Below, one piece after another: positions 26,001-38,544 of a stretch of 64,000 nt of DNA (position 1 is its first letter; every line of letters starts with the position of its first letter). The DNA comes from Auanema rhodensis (taxonomy: Eukaryota > Nematoda > Chromadorea > Rhabditida > Rhabditidae). Position numbers and translations under genes: made by a program. The stretch is from positions 22,816,001 to 22,880,000 of the forward strand of contig OZ059897.1 in the NCBI GenBank assembly GCA_964057225.1. Reading direction: 5' to 3'. Under the pieces are notes generated by a model. The model made no database searches. It was not told where the DNA came from and saw only the letters and a program-made list of their open reading frames with translations.

Positions 26001-27104
26001 CTTTCACGTGAAGCGAGTTACATACCAAGTGCACATCACGTGTACATTTAATTAGCATGAATTAAAGTTCACGTAAATTTCAAAGTCATGGTTACCATGC
26101 ACCAATATCAATAAAAATTTGTTTTTAGACTAATATGGACATGGGGAATCTAATTTTGAAAACCGCATCTCTTTATCTTTCACGTGAAGCGAGTTACATA
26201 CCAAGTGCACATCACGTGTACATTTAATTAGCATAAATTAAAGTTCACGTAAATTTCAAAGTCATGGTTACCATGAACCAATATCAATAAAAATTTGTTT
26301 TTAGACTAATATGGACATGGGGAATCTAATTTTGAAAACCGCATCTCTTTATCTTTCACGTGAAGCGAGTTACATACCAAGTGCACATCACGTGTACATT
26401 TAATTAGCATGAATTAAAGTTCACGTAAATTTCAAAGTCATGGTTACCATGCACCAATATCAATAAAAATTTGTTTTTAGACTAATATGGACATGGGGAA
26501 TCTAATTTTGAAAACCGCATCTCTTTATCTTTCACGTGAAGCGAGTTACATACCAAGTGCACATCACGTGTACATTTAATTAGCATAAATTAAAGTTCAC
26601 GTAAATTTCAAAGTCATGGTTACCATGAACCAATATCAATAAAAATTTGTTTTTAGACTAATATGGACATGGGGAATCTAATTTTGAAAACCGCATCTCT
26701 TTATCTTTCACGTGAAGCGAGTTACATACCAAGTGCACATCACGTGTACATTTAATTAGCATAAATTAAAGTTCACGTAAATTTCAAAGTCATGGTTACC
26801 ATGAACCAATATCAATAAAAATTTGTTTTTAGACTAATATGGACATGGGGAATCTAATTTTGAAAACCGCATCTCTTTATCTTTCACGTGAAGCGAGTTA
26901 CATACCAAGTGCACATCACGTGTACATTTAATTAGCATAAATTAAAGTTCACGTAAATTTCAAAGTCATGGTTACCATGAACCAATATCAATAAAAATTT
27001 GTTTTTAGACTAATATGGACATGGGGAATCTAATTTTGAAAACCGCATCTCTTTATCTTTCACGTGAAGCGAGTTACATACCAAGTGCACATCACGTGTA
27101 CATT
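23057..27104 (+). repeat. Higher-order repeat B, copy B2 (23 monomers, 4048 bp)
   Basis: Copies 132-154. All B1 markers recur in order: GTTCTTAG (C at 23132), GGGAAATC (24034), CACCTAAAT, CATAAACC, TTCAAGTAA (24664), AATATTGGA (24923), GAAGC, GTTTTAAG, TTATATTTC (25473), AAATGTCAC, TTTTTAAAC, and p11 G at the start of copies 149 and 151. TTCAAGTAA is immediately followed by the AATATTGGA monomer, so the plain monomer of B1 is missing. B2 to B3 is a constant 23-monomer offset. Confidence 0.92.
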
Positions 27105-30100
27105 TAATTAGCATGAATTAAAGTTCACGTAAATTTCAAAGTCATGGTTACCATGCACCAATATCAATAAAAATTTGTTCTTAGACTAATATGGACATGG
27201 GGAATCTAATTTTGAAAACCGCATCTCTTCATCTTTTACGTGAAGCGAGTTACATACCAAGTGCACATCACGTGTACATTTAATTAGCATAAATTAAAAT
27301 TCACGTAAATTTCAAAGTCATGGTTACCATGAACTAATATCAATAAAAATTTGTTTTTAGACTAATATGGACATGGGGAATCTAATTTTGAAAACCGCAT
27401 CTCTTTATCTTTCACGTGAAGCGAGTTACATACCAAGTGCACATCACGTGTACATTTAAATAGCATAAATTAAAGTTCACGTAAATTTCAAAGTCATGGT
27501 TACCATGAACCAATATCAATAAAAATTTGTTTTTAGACTAATATGGACATGGGGAATCTAATTTTGAAAACCGCATCTCTTTATCTTTCACGTGAAGCGA
27601 GTTACATACCAAGTGCACATCACGTGTACATTTAATTAGCATAAATTAAAGTTCACGTAAATTTCAAAGTCATGGTTACCATGAACCAATATCAATAAAA
27701 ATTTGTTTTTAGACTAATATGGACATGGGGAATCTAATTTTGAAAACCGCATCTCTTTATCTTTCACGTGAAGCGAGTTACATACCAAGTGCACATCACG
27801 TGTACATTTAATTAGCATGAATTAAAGTTCACGTAAATTTCAAAGTCATGGTTACCATGCACCAATATCAATAAAAATTTGTTTTTAGACTAATATGGAC
27901 ATGGGGAATCTAATTTTGAAAACCGCATCTCTTTATCTTTCACGTGAAGCGAGTTACATACCAAGTGCACATCACGTGTACATTTAATTAGCATAAATTA
28001 AAGTTCACGTAAATTTCAAAGTCATGGTTACCATGAACCAATATCAATAAAAATTTGTTTTTAGACTAATATGGACATGGGAAATCTAATTTTGAAAACC
28101 GCATCTCTTTATCTTTCACGTGAAGCGAGTTACATACCAAGTGCACATCACGTGTACATTTAATTAGCATAAATTAAAGTTCACCTAAATTTCAAAGTCA
28201 TGGTTACCATGCACCAATATCAATAAAAATTTGTTTTTAGACTAATATGGACATGGGGAATCTAATTTTGAAAACCGCATCTCTTTATCTTTCACGTGAA
28301 GCGAGTTACATACCAAGTGCACATCACGTGTACATTTAATTAGCATAAATTAAAGTTCACGTAAATTTCAAAGTCATGGTTACCATGCACCAATATCAAT
28401 AAAAATTTGTTTTTAGACTAATATGGACATGGGGAATCTAATTTTGAAAACCGCATCTCTTTATCTTTCACGTGAAGCGAGTTACATACCAAGTGCACAT
28501 CACGTGTACATTTAATTAGCATAAATTAAAGTTCACGTAAATTTCAAAGTCATGGTTACCATAAACCAATATCAATAAAAATTTGTTTTTAGACTAATAT
28601 GGACATGGGAAATCTAATTTTGAAAACCGCATCTCTTCATCTTTCACGTGAAGCGAGTTACATACCAAGTGCACATCACGTGTACATTTAATTAGCATAA
28701 ATTAAAGTTCAAGTAAATTTCAAAGTCATGGTTACCATGCACCAATATCAATAAAAATTTGTTTTTAGACTAATATGGACATGGGGAATCTAATTTTGAA
28801 AACCGCATCTCTTTATCTTTCACGTGAAGCGAGTTACATACCAAGTGCACATCACGTGTACATTTAATTAGCATAAATTAAAGTTCACGTAAATTTCAAA
28901 GTCATGGTTACCATGAACCAATATCAATAAAAATTTGTTTTTAGACTAATATGGACATGGGGAATCTAATATTGGAAACCGCATCTCTTTATCTTTCACG
29001 TGAAGCGAGTTACATACCAAGTGCACATCACGTGTACATTTAATTAGCATAAATTAAAGTTCACGTAAATTTCAAAGTCATGGTTAACATGAAGCAATAT
29101 CAATAAAAATTTGTTTTTAGACTAATATGGACATGGGGAATCTAATTTTGAAAACCGCATCTCTTTATCTTTCACGTGAAGCGAGTTACATACCAAGTGC
29201 ACATCACGTGTACATTTAATTAGCATAAATTAAAGTTCACGTAAATTTCAAAGTCATGGTTACCATGAACCAATATCAATAAAAATTTGTTTTAAGACTA
29301 ATATGGACATGGGGAATCTAATTTTGAAAACCGCATCTCTTTATCTTTCACGTGAAGCGAGTTACATACCAAGTGCACATCACGTGTACATTTAATTAGC
29401 ATAAATTAAAGTTCACGTAAATTTCAAAGTCATGGTTACCATGAACCAATATCAATAAAAATTTGTTTTTAGACTAATATGGACATGGGGAATCTAATTT
29501 TGAAAACCGCATCTCTTTATATTTCACGTGAAGCGAGTTACATACCAAGTGCACATCACGTGTACATTTAATTAGCATAAATTAAAGTTCACGTAAATTT
29601 CAAAGTCATGGTTACCATGAACCAATATCAATAAAAATTTGTTTTTAGACTAATATGTACATGGGGAATCTAATTTTGAAAACCGCATCTCTTTATCTTT
29701 CACGTGAAGCGAGTTACATACCAAGTGCACATCACGTGTACATTTAATTAGCATAAATTAAATGTCACGTAAATTTCAAAGTCATGGTTACCATGAACCA
29801 ATATCAATAAAAATTTGTTTTTAGACTAATATGGACATGGGGAATCTAATTTTGAAAACCGCATCTCTTTATCTTTCACGTGAAGCGAGTTACATACCAA
29901 GTGCACATCACGTGTACATTTAATTAGCATAAATTAAAGTTCACGTAAATTTCAAAGTCATGGTTACCATGCACCAATATCAATAAAAATTTGTTTTTAA
30001 ACTAATATGGACATGGGGAATCTAATTTTGAAAACCGCATCTCTTTATCTTTCACGTGAAGCGAGTTACATACCAAGTGCACATCACGTGTACATTTAAT

Positions 30101-30624
30101 TAGCATGAATTAAAGTTCACGTAAATTTCAAAGTCATGGTTACCATGCACCAATATCAATAAAAATTTGTTTTTAGACTAATATGGACATGGGGAATCTA
30201 ATTTTGAAAACCGCATCTCTTTATCTTTCACGTGAAGCGAGTTACATACCAAGTGCACATCACGTGTACATTTAATTAGCATAAATTAAAGTTCACGTAA
30301 ATTTCAAAGTCATGGTTACCATGAACCAATATCAATAAAAATTTGTTTTTAGACTAATATGGACATGGGGAATCTAATTTTGAAAACCGCATCTCTTTAT
30401 CTTTCACGTGAAGCGAGTTACATACCAAGTGCACATCACGTGTACATTTAATTAGCATGAATTAAAGTTCACGTAAATTTCAAAGTCATGGTTACCATGC
30501 ACCAATATCAATAAAAATTTGTTTTTAGACTAATATGGACATGGGGAATCTAATTTTGAAAACCGCATCTCTTTATCTTTCACGTGAAGCGAGTTACATA
30601 CCAAGTGCACATCACGTGTACATT
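27105..30624 (+). repeat. Higher-order repeat B, copy B3 (20 monomers, 3520 bp)
   Basis: Copies 155-174. It is collinear with B2 at an offset of 4048 bp (C at 27180, GGGAAATC at 28082, TTCAAGTAA at 28712, TTATATTTC at 29521, TTTTTAAAC at 30000). It is cut short after the second p11 G monomer and joins directly to an internal point of the next copy. Private changes include TTTAAATAG at 27460, a second GGGAAATC at 28610, TTAACATG at 29087 and ATGTACATG at 29658. These arose after the B duplication and are not shared with B4. Confidence 0.9.
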
Positions 30625-32208
30625 TAATTAGCATAAATTAAAGTTCACGTAAATTTCAAAGTCATGGTTACCATGAACCAATATCAATAAAAATTTGTTT
30701 TTAGACTAATATGGACATGGGAAATCTAATTTTGAAAACCGCATCTCTTTATCTTTCACGTGAAGCGAGTTACATACCAAGTGCACATCACGTGTACATT
30801 TAATTAGCATAAATTAAAGTTCACGTAAATTTCAAAGTCATGGTTACCATGCACCAATATCAATAAAAATTTGTTTTTAGACTAATATGGACATGGGGAA
30901 TCTAATTTTGAAAACCGCATCTCTTTATCTTTCACGTGAAGCGAGTTACATACCAAGTGCACATCACGTGTACATTTAATTAGCATAAATTAAAGTTCAC
31001 GTAAATTTCAAAGTCATGGTTACCATGCACCAATATCAATAAAAATTTGTTTTTAGACTAATATGGACATGGGGAATCTAATTTTGAAAACCGCATCTCT
31101 TTATCTTTCACGTGAAGCGAGTTACATACCAAGTGCACATCACGTGTACATTTAATTAGCATAAATTAAAGTTCACGTAAATTTCAAAGTCATGGTTACC
31201 ATGAACCAATATCAATAAAAATTTGTTTTTAGACTAATATGGACATGGGGAATCTAATTTTGAAAACCGCATCTCTTTATCTTTCACGTGAAGCGAGTTA
31301 CATACCAAGTGCACATCACGTGTACATTTAATTAGCATAAATTAAAGTTCAAGTAAATTTCAAAGTCATGGTTACCATGCACCAATATCAATAAAAATTT
31401 GTTTTTAGACTAATATGGACATGGGGAATCTAATTTTGAAAACCGCATCTCTTTATCTTTCACGTGAAGCGAGTTACATACCAAGTGCACATCACGTGTA
31501 CATTTAATTAGCATAAATTAAAGTTCACGTAAATTTCAAAGTCATGGTTACCATGAACCAATATCAATAAAAATTTGTTTTTAGACTAATATGGACATGG
31601 GGAATCTAATATTGGAAACCGCATCTCTTTATCTTTCACGTGAAGCGAGTTACATACCAAGTGCACATCACGTGTACATTTAATTAGCATAAATTAAAGT
31701 TCACGTAAATTTCAAAGTCATGGTTACCATGAAGCAATATCAATAAAAATTTGTTTTTAGACTAATATGGACATGGGGAATCTAATTTTGAAAACCGCAT
31801 CTCTTTATCTTTCACGTGAAGCGAGTTACATACCAAGTGCACATCACGTGTACATTTAATTAGCATAAATTAAAGTTCACGTAAATTTCAAAGTCATGGT
31901 TACCATGAACCAATATCAATAAAAATTTGTTTTAAGACTAATATGGACATGGGGAATCTAATTTTGAAAACCGCATCTCTTTATCTTTCACGTGAAGCGA
32001 GTTACATACCAAGTGCACATCACGTGTACATTTAATTAGCATAAATTAAAGTTCACGTAAATTTCAAAGTCATGGTTACCATGAACCAATATCAATAAAA
32101 ATTTGTTTTTAGACTAATATGGACATGGGGAATCTAATTTTGAAAACCGCATCTCTTTATATTTCACGTGAAGCGAGTTACATACCAAGTGCACATCACG
32201 TGTACATT

Positions 32209-32384
32209 TAATTAGCATAAATTAAAGTTCACGTAAATTTCAAAGTCATGGTTACCATGAACCAATATCAATAAAAATTTGTTTTTAGGATAATATGGAC
32301 ATGGGGAATCTAATTTTGAAAACCGCATCTCTTTATCTTTCACGTGAAGCGAGTTACATACCAAGTGCACATCACGTGTACATT
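32209..32384 (+). repeat. Monomer 184: adjacent two-base change at a one-monomer loss
   Basis: This copy reads TTTTTAGGATAAT where all others read TTTTTAGACTAAT: AC to GA at 32289-32290. It lies exactly where B4 is one monomer shorter than B1, B3 and B5, between the TTATATTTC and TTTTTAAAC copies. The change removes a TAG on the minus strand and by chance opens a 60-codon frame across 32212-32394. That frame is longer than the monomer only because of this change. It is not treated as a gene: the reading is satellite in both directions, with no homologous domain and no reason to be translated. Confidence 0.8.
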
Positions 32385-33968
32385 TAATTAGCATAAATTA
32401 AAGTTCACGTAAATTTCAAAGTCATGGTTACCATGCACCAATATCAATAAAAATTTGTTTTTAAACTAATATGGACATGGGGAATCTAATTTTGAAAACC
32501 GCATCTCTTTATCTTTCACGTGAAGCGAGTTACATACCAAGTGCACATCACGTGTACATTTAATTAGCATGAATTAAAGTTCACGTAAATTTCAAAGTCA
32601 TGGTTACCATGCACCAATATCAATAAAAATTTGTTTTTAGACTAATATGGACATGGGGAATCTAATTTTGAAAACCGCATCTCTTTATCTTTCACGTGAA
32701 GCGAGTTACATACCAAGTGCACATCACGTGTACATTTAATTAGCATAAATTAAAGTTCACGTAAATTTCAAAGTCATGGTTACCATGAACCAATATCAAT
32801 AAAAATTTGTTTTTAGACTAATATGGACATGGGGAATCTAATTTTGAAAACCGCATCTCTTTATCTTTCACGTGAAGCGAGTTACATACCAAGTGCACAT
32901 CACGTGTACATTTAATTAGCATGAATTAAAGTTCACGTAAATTTCAAAGTCATGGTTACCATGCACCAATATCAATAAAAATTTGTTTTTAGACTAATAT
33001 GGACATGGGGAATCTAATTTTGAAAACCGCATCTCTTTATCTTTCACGTGAAGCGAGTTACATACCAAGTGCACATCACGTGTACATTTAATTAGCATAA
33101 ATTAAAGTTCACGTAAATTTCAAAGTCATGGTTACCATGCACCAATATCAATAAAAATTTGTTTTTAGACTAATATGGACATGGGGAATCTAATTTTGAA
33201 AACCGCATCTCTTTATCTTTCACGTGAAGCGAGTTACATACCAAGTGCACATCACGTGTACATTTAATTAGCATAAATTAAAGTTCACGTAAATTTCAAA
33301 GTCATGGTTACCATGCACCAATATCAATAAAAATTTGTTTTTAAACTAATATGGACATGGGGAATCTAATTTTGAAAACCGCATCTCTTTATCTTTCACG
33401 TGAAGCGAGTTACATACCAAGTGCACATCACGTGTACATTTAATTAGCATGAATTAAAGTTCACGTAAATTTCAAAGTCATGGTTACCATGCACCAATAT
33501 CAATAAAAATTTGTTTTTAGACTAATATGGACATGGGGAATCTAATTTTGAAAACCGCATCTCTTTATCTTTCACGTGAAGCGAGTTACATACCAAGTGC
33601 ACATCACGTGTACATTTAATTAGCATAAATTAAAGTTCACGTAAATTTCAAAGTCATGGTTACCATGAACCAATATCAATAAAAATTTGTTTTTAGACTA
33701 ATATGGACATGGGGAATCTAATTTTGAAAACCGCATCTCTTTATCTTTCACGTGAAGCGAGTTACATACCAAGTGCACATCACGTGTACATTTAATTAGC
33801 ATGAATTAAAGTTCACGTAAATTTCAAAGTCATGGTTACCATGCACCAATATCAATAAAAATTTGTTTTTAGACTAATATGGACATGGGGAATCTAATTT
33901 TGAAAACCGCATCTCTTTATCTTTCACGTGAAGCGAGTTACATACCAAGTGCACATCACGTGTACATT
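32385..33968 (+). repeat. Five-monomer (880 bp) internal duplication within B4
   Basis: The four-monomer group TTTTTAAAC, p11 G, plain, p11 G (copies 185-188, starting 32385) is followed by one GCACC monomer, and the group then repeats as copies 190-193 starting at 33265. The diagnostic A lies at 32464 and 33344, 880 bp apart. B1-B3 hold this group only once, so the duplication occurred inside B4. Confidence 0.85.
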
Positions 33969-35904
33969 TAATTAGCATAAATTAAAGTTCACGTAAATTT
34001 CAAAGTCATGGTTACCATGAACCAATATCAATAAAAATTTGTTTTTAGACTAATATGGACATGGGAAATCTAATTTTGAAAACCGCATCTCTTTATCTTT
34101 CACGTGAAGCGAGTTACATACCAAGTGCACATCACGTGTACATTTAATTAGCATAAATTAAAGTTCACGTAAATTTCAAAGTCATGGTTACCATGCACCA
34201 ATATCAATAAAAATTTGTTTTTAGACTAATATGGACATGGGGAATCTAATTTTGAAAACCGCATCTCTTTATCTTTCACGTGAAGCGAGTTACATACCAA
34301 GTGCACATCACGTGTACATTTAATTAGCATAAATTAAAGTTCACGTAAATTTCAAAGTCATGGTTACCATGAACCAATATCAATAAAAATTTGTTTTTAG
34401 ACTAATATGGACATGGGGAATCTAATTTTGAAAACCGCATCTCTTTATCTTTCACGTGAAGCGAGTTACATACCAAGTGCACATCACGTGTACATTTAAT
34501 TAGCATAAATTAAAGTTCACGTAAATTTCAAAGTCATGGTTACCATGAACCAATATCAATAAAAATTTGTTTTTAGACTAATATGGACATGGGGAATCTA
34601 ATTTTGAAAACCGCATCTCTTTATCTTTCACGTGAAGCGAGTTACATACCAAGTGCACATCACGTGTACATTTAATTAGCATAAATTAAAGTTCAAGTAA
34701 ATTTCAAAGTCATGGTTACCATGCACCAATATCAATAAAAATTTGTTTTTAGACTAATATGGACATGGGGAATCTAATTTTGAAAACCGCATCTCTTTAT
34801 CTTTCACGTGAAGCGAGTTACATACCAAGTGCACATCACGTGTACATTTAATTAGCATAAATTAAAGTTCACGTAAATTTCAAAGTCATGGTTACCATGA
34901 ACCAATATCAATAAAAATTTGTTTTTAGACTAATATGGACATGGGGAATCTAATATTGGAAACCGCATCTCTTTATCTTTCACGTGAAGCGAGTTACATA
35001 CCAAGTGCACATCACGTGTACATTTAATTAGCATAAATTAAAGTTCACGTAAATTTCAAAGTCATGGTTACCATGAAGCAATATCAATAAAAATTTGTTT
35101 TTAGACTAATATGGACATGGGGAATCTAATTTTGAAAACCGCATCTCTTTATCTTTCACGTGAAGCGAGTTACATACCAAGTGCACATCACGTGTACATT
35201 TAATTAGCATAAATTAAAGTTCACGTAAATTTCAAAGTCATGGTTACCATGAACCAATATCAATAAAAATTTGTTTTAAGACTAATATGGACATGGGGAA
35301 TCTAATTTTGAAAACCGCATCTCTTTATCTTTCACGTGAAGCGAGTTACATACCAAGTGCACATCACGTGTACATTTAATTAGCATAAATTAAAGTTCAC
35401 GTAAATTTCAAAGTCATGGTTACCATGAACCAATATCAATAAAAATTTGTTTTTAGACTAATATGGACATGGGGAATCTAATTTTGAAAACCGCATCTCT
35501 TTATATTTCACGTGAAGCGAGTTACATACCAAGTGCACATCACGTGTACATTTAATTAGCATAAATTAAAGTTCACGTAAATTTCAAAGTCATGGTTACC
35601 ATGAACCAATATCAATAAAAATTTGTTTTTAGACTAATATGGACATGGGGAATCTAATTTTGAAAACCGCATCTCTTTATCTTTCACGTGAAGCGAGTTA
35701 CATACCAAGTGCACATCACGTGTACATTTAATTAGCATAAATTAAATGTCACGTAAATTTCAAAGTCATGGTTACCATGAACCAATATCAATAAAAATTT
35801 GTTTTTAGACTAATATGGACATGGGGAATCTAATTTTGAAAACCGCATCTCTTTATCTTTCACGTGAAGCGAGTTACATACCAAGTGCACATCACGTGTA
35901 CATT
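33969..35904 (+). repeat. Higher-order repeat B, copy B5 (11 monomers, 1936 bp)
   Basis: Copies 194-204. The markers GGGAAATC (34066), TTCAAGTAA (34696), AATATTGGA, GAAGC, GTTTTAAG, TTATATTTC (35505) and AAATGTCAC recur at 19 monomers from B4. The AAATGTCAC monomer missing from B4 is present. The next copy (35905) should carry TTTTTAAAC but instead has TTTTTAGAC with ATGAACATGAAG, so the B series stops here and the variant set changes to that of domain V. Confidence 0.88.
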
Positions 35905-37488
35905 TAATTAGCATAAATTAAAGTTCACGTAAATTTCAAAGTCATGGTTACCATGCACCAATATCAATAAAAATTTGTTTTTAGACTAATATGAACATGA
36001 AGAATCTAATTTTGAAAACCGCATCTCTTTATCTTTCACGTGAAGCGAGTTACATACCAAGTGCACATCACGTGTACATTTAATTAGCATAAATTAAAGT
36101 TCACGTAAATTTCAAAGTCATGGTTACCATGAACCAATATCAATAAAAATTTGTTTTTAGACTAATATGGACATGGGGAATCTAATTTTGAAAACCGCAT
36201 CTCTTTATCTTTCACGTGAAGCGAGTTACATACCAAGTGCACATCACGTGTACATTTAATTAGCATAAATTAAAGTTCACGTAAATTTCAAAGTCATGGT
36301 TACCATGCACCAATATCAATAAAAATTTGTTTTTAGACTAATATGGACATGGGGAATCTAATTTTGAAAACCGCATCTCTTTATCTTACACGTGAAGCGA
36401 GTTACATACCAAGTGCACATCACGTGTACATTTAATTAGCATAAATTAAAGTTCACGTAAATTTCAAAGTCATGGTTACCATGAACCAATATCAATAAAA
36501 ATTTGTTTTTAGACTAATATGGACATGGGGAATCTAATTTTGAAAACCGCATCTCTTTATCTTTCACATGAAGCGAGTTACATACCAAGTGCACATCACG
36601 TGTACATTTAATTAGCATAAATTAAAGTTCACGTAAATTTCAAAGTCATGGTTACCATGAAGCAATATCAATAAAAATTTGTTTTCAGACTAATATGGAC
36701 ATGGGGAATCTAATTTTGAAAACCGCATCTCTTTATCTTTCACATGAAGCGAGTTACATACCAAGTGCACATCACGTGTACATTTAATTAGCATAAATTA
36801 AAGTTCACGTAAATTTCAAAGTCATGGTTACCATGCACCAATATCAATAAAAATTTGTTTTTAGACTAATATGGACATGGGGAATCTAATTTTGAAAACC
36901 GCATCTCTTTATCTTTCACGTGAAGCGAGTTACATACCAAGTGCACATCACGTGTACATTTAATTAGCATAAATTAAAGTTCACGTAAATTTCAAAGTCA
37001 TGGTTACCATGCACCAATATCAATAAAAATTTGTTTTTAGACTAATATGGACATGGGGAATCTAATTTTGAAAACCGCATCTCTTTATCTTTCACGTGAA
37101 GCGAGTTACATACCAAGTGCACATCACGTGTACATTTAATTAGCATAAATTAAAGTTCACGTAAATTTCAAAGTCATGGTTACCATGAACCAATATCAAT
37201 AAAAATTTGTTTTTAGACTAATATGGACATGGGGAATCTAATTTTGAAAACCGCATCTTTTTATCTTTCACGTGAAGCGAGTTACATACCAAGTGCACAT
37301 CACGTGTACATTTAATTAGCATAAATTAAAGTTCACGTAAATTTCAAAGTCATGGTTACCATGCACCAATATCAATAAAAATTTGTTTTTAGACTAATAT
37401 GGACATGGGGAATCTAATTTTGAAAACCGCATCTCTTTATCTTTCACGTGAAGCGAGTTACATACCAAGTGCACATCACGTGTACATT

Positions 37489-38544
37489 TAATTAGCATAA
37501 ATTAAAGTTCACGTAAATTTCAAAGTCATGGTTACCATGAACCAATATCAATAAAAATTTGTTTTTGGACTAATATGGACATGGGGAATCTAATTTTGAA
37601 AACCGCATCTCTTTATCTTTCACATGAAGCGAGTTACATACCAAGTGCACATCACGTGTACATTTAATTAGCATAAATTAAAGTTCACGTAAATTTCAAA
37701 GTCATGGTTACCATGAAGCAATATCAATAAAAATTTGTTTTTAGACTAATATGGACATGGGGAATCTAATTTTGAAAACCGCATCTTTTTATCTTTCACG
37801 TGAAGCGAGTTACATACCAAGTGCACATCACGTGTACATTTAATTAGCATAAATTAAAGTTCACGTAAATTTCAAAGTCATGGTTACCATGCACCAATAT
37901 CAATAAAAATTTGTTTTTAGACTAATATGGACATGGGGAATCTAATTTTGAAAACCGCATCTCTTTATCTTTCACGTGAAGCGAGTTACATACCAAGTGC
38001 ACATCACGTGTACATTTAATTAGCATAAATTAAAGTTCACGTAAATTTCAAAGTCATGGTTACCATGAACCAATATCAATAAAAATTTGTTTTTGGACTA
38101 ATATGGACATGGGGAATCTAATTTTGAAAACCGCATCTCTTTATCTTTCACATGAAGCGAGTTACATACCAAGTGCACATCACGTGTACATTTAATTAGC
38201 ATAAATTAAAGTTCACGTAAATTTCAAAGTCATGGTTACCATGAAGCAATATCAATAAAAATTTGTTTTTAGACTAATATGGACATGGGGAATCTAATTT
38301 TGAAAACCGCATCTTTTTATCTTTCACGTGAAGCGAGTTACATACCAAGTGCACATCACGTGTACATTTAATTAGCATAAATTAAAGTTCACGTAAATTT
38401 CAAAGTCATGGTTACCATGCACCAATATCAATAAAAATTTGTTTTTAGACTAATATGGACATGGGGAATCTAATTTTGAGAACCGCATCTCTTCATCTTT
38501 TACGTGAAGCGAGTTACATACCAAGTGCACATCACGTGTACATT
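37489..38544 (+). repeat. Tandem three-monomer duplication (528 bp x 2)
   Basis: Copies 214-216 and 217-219. GTTTTTGGAC (p79 G) at 37567 and 38095, each followed by CACATG in the same copy, then GAAGC with CTTTTTATC, then GCACC, 528 bp apart. The second block ends in a GCACC copy that additionally has GAGAACC, TTCATC and TTTTACG. The p79 G change was seen nowhere else. Confidence 0.88.

Larger units (their letters stand above)
30625..33968 (+). repeat. Higher-order repeat B, copy B4 (19 monomers, 3344 bp)
   Basis: Copies 175-193. The copy starts internally, at the GGGAAATC monomer (30722), 15 monomers after its B3 counterpart. TTCAAGTAA (31352), AATATTGGA (31611), GAAGC, GTTTTAAG and TTATATTTC (32161) follow in order. 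It lacks CACCTAAAT and CATAAACC at the expected monomers. One monomer is missing after TTATATTTC: the AAATGTCAC copy is gone, so TTTTTAAAC (32464) comes two rather than three monomers later. The TTTTTAAAC/p11 G/plain/p11 G group then occurs twice, 880 bp apart. Confidence 0.9.

Noticed and set aside
32212-32394. 60-codon open frame on the minus strand
   Set aside because: It is satellite sequence read backwards and exists only because AC>GA at 32289-32290 removes a TAG present in other copies. It covers just over one monomer, has no recognisable domain, and no other copy keeps the frame open.
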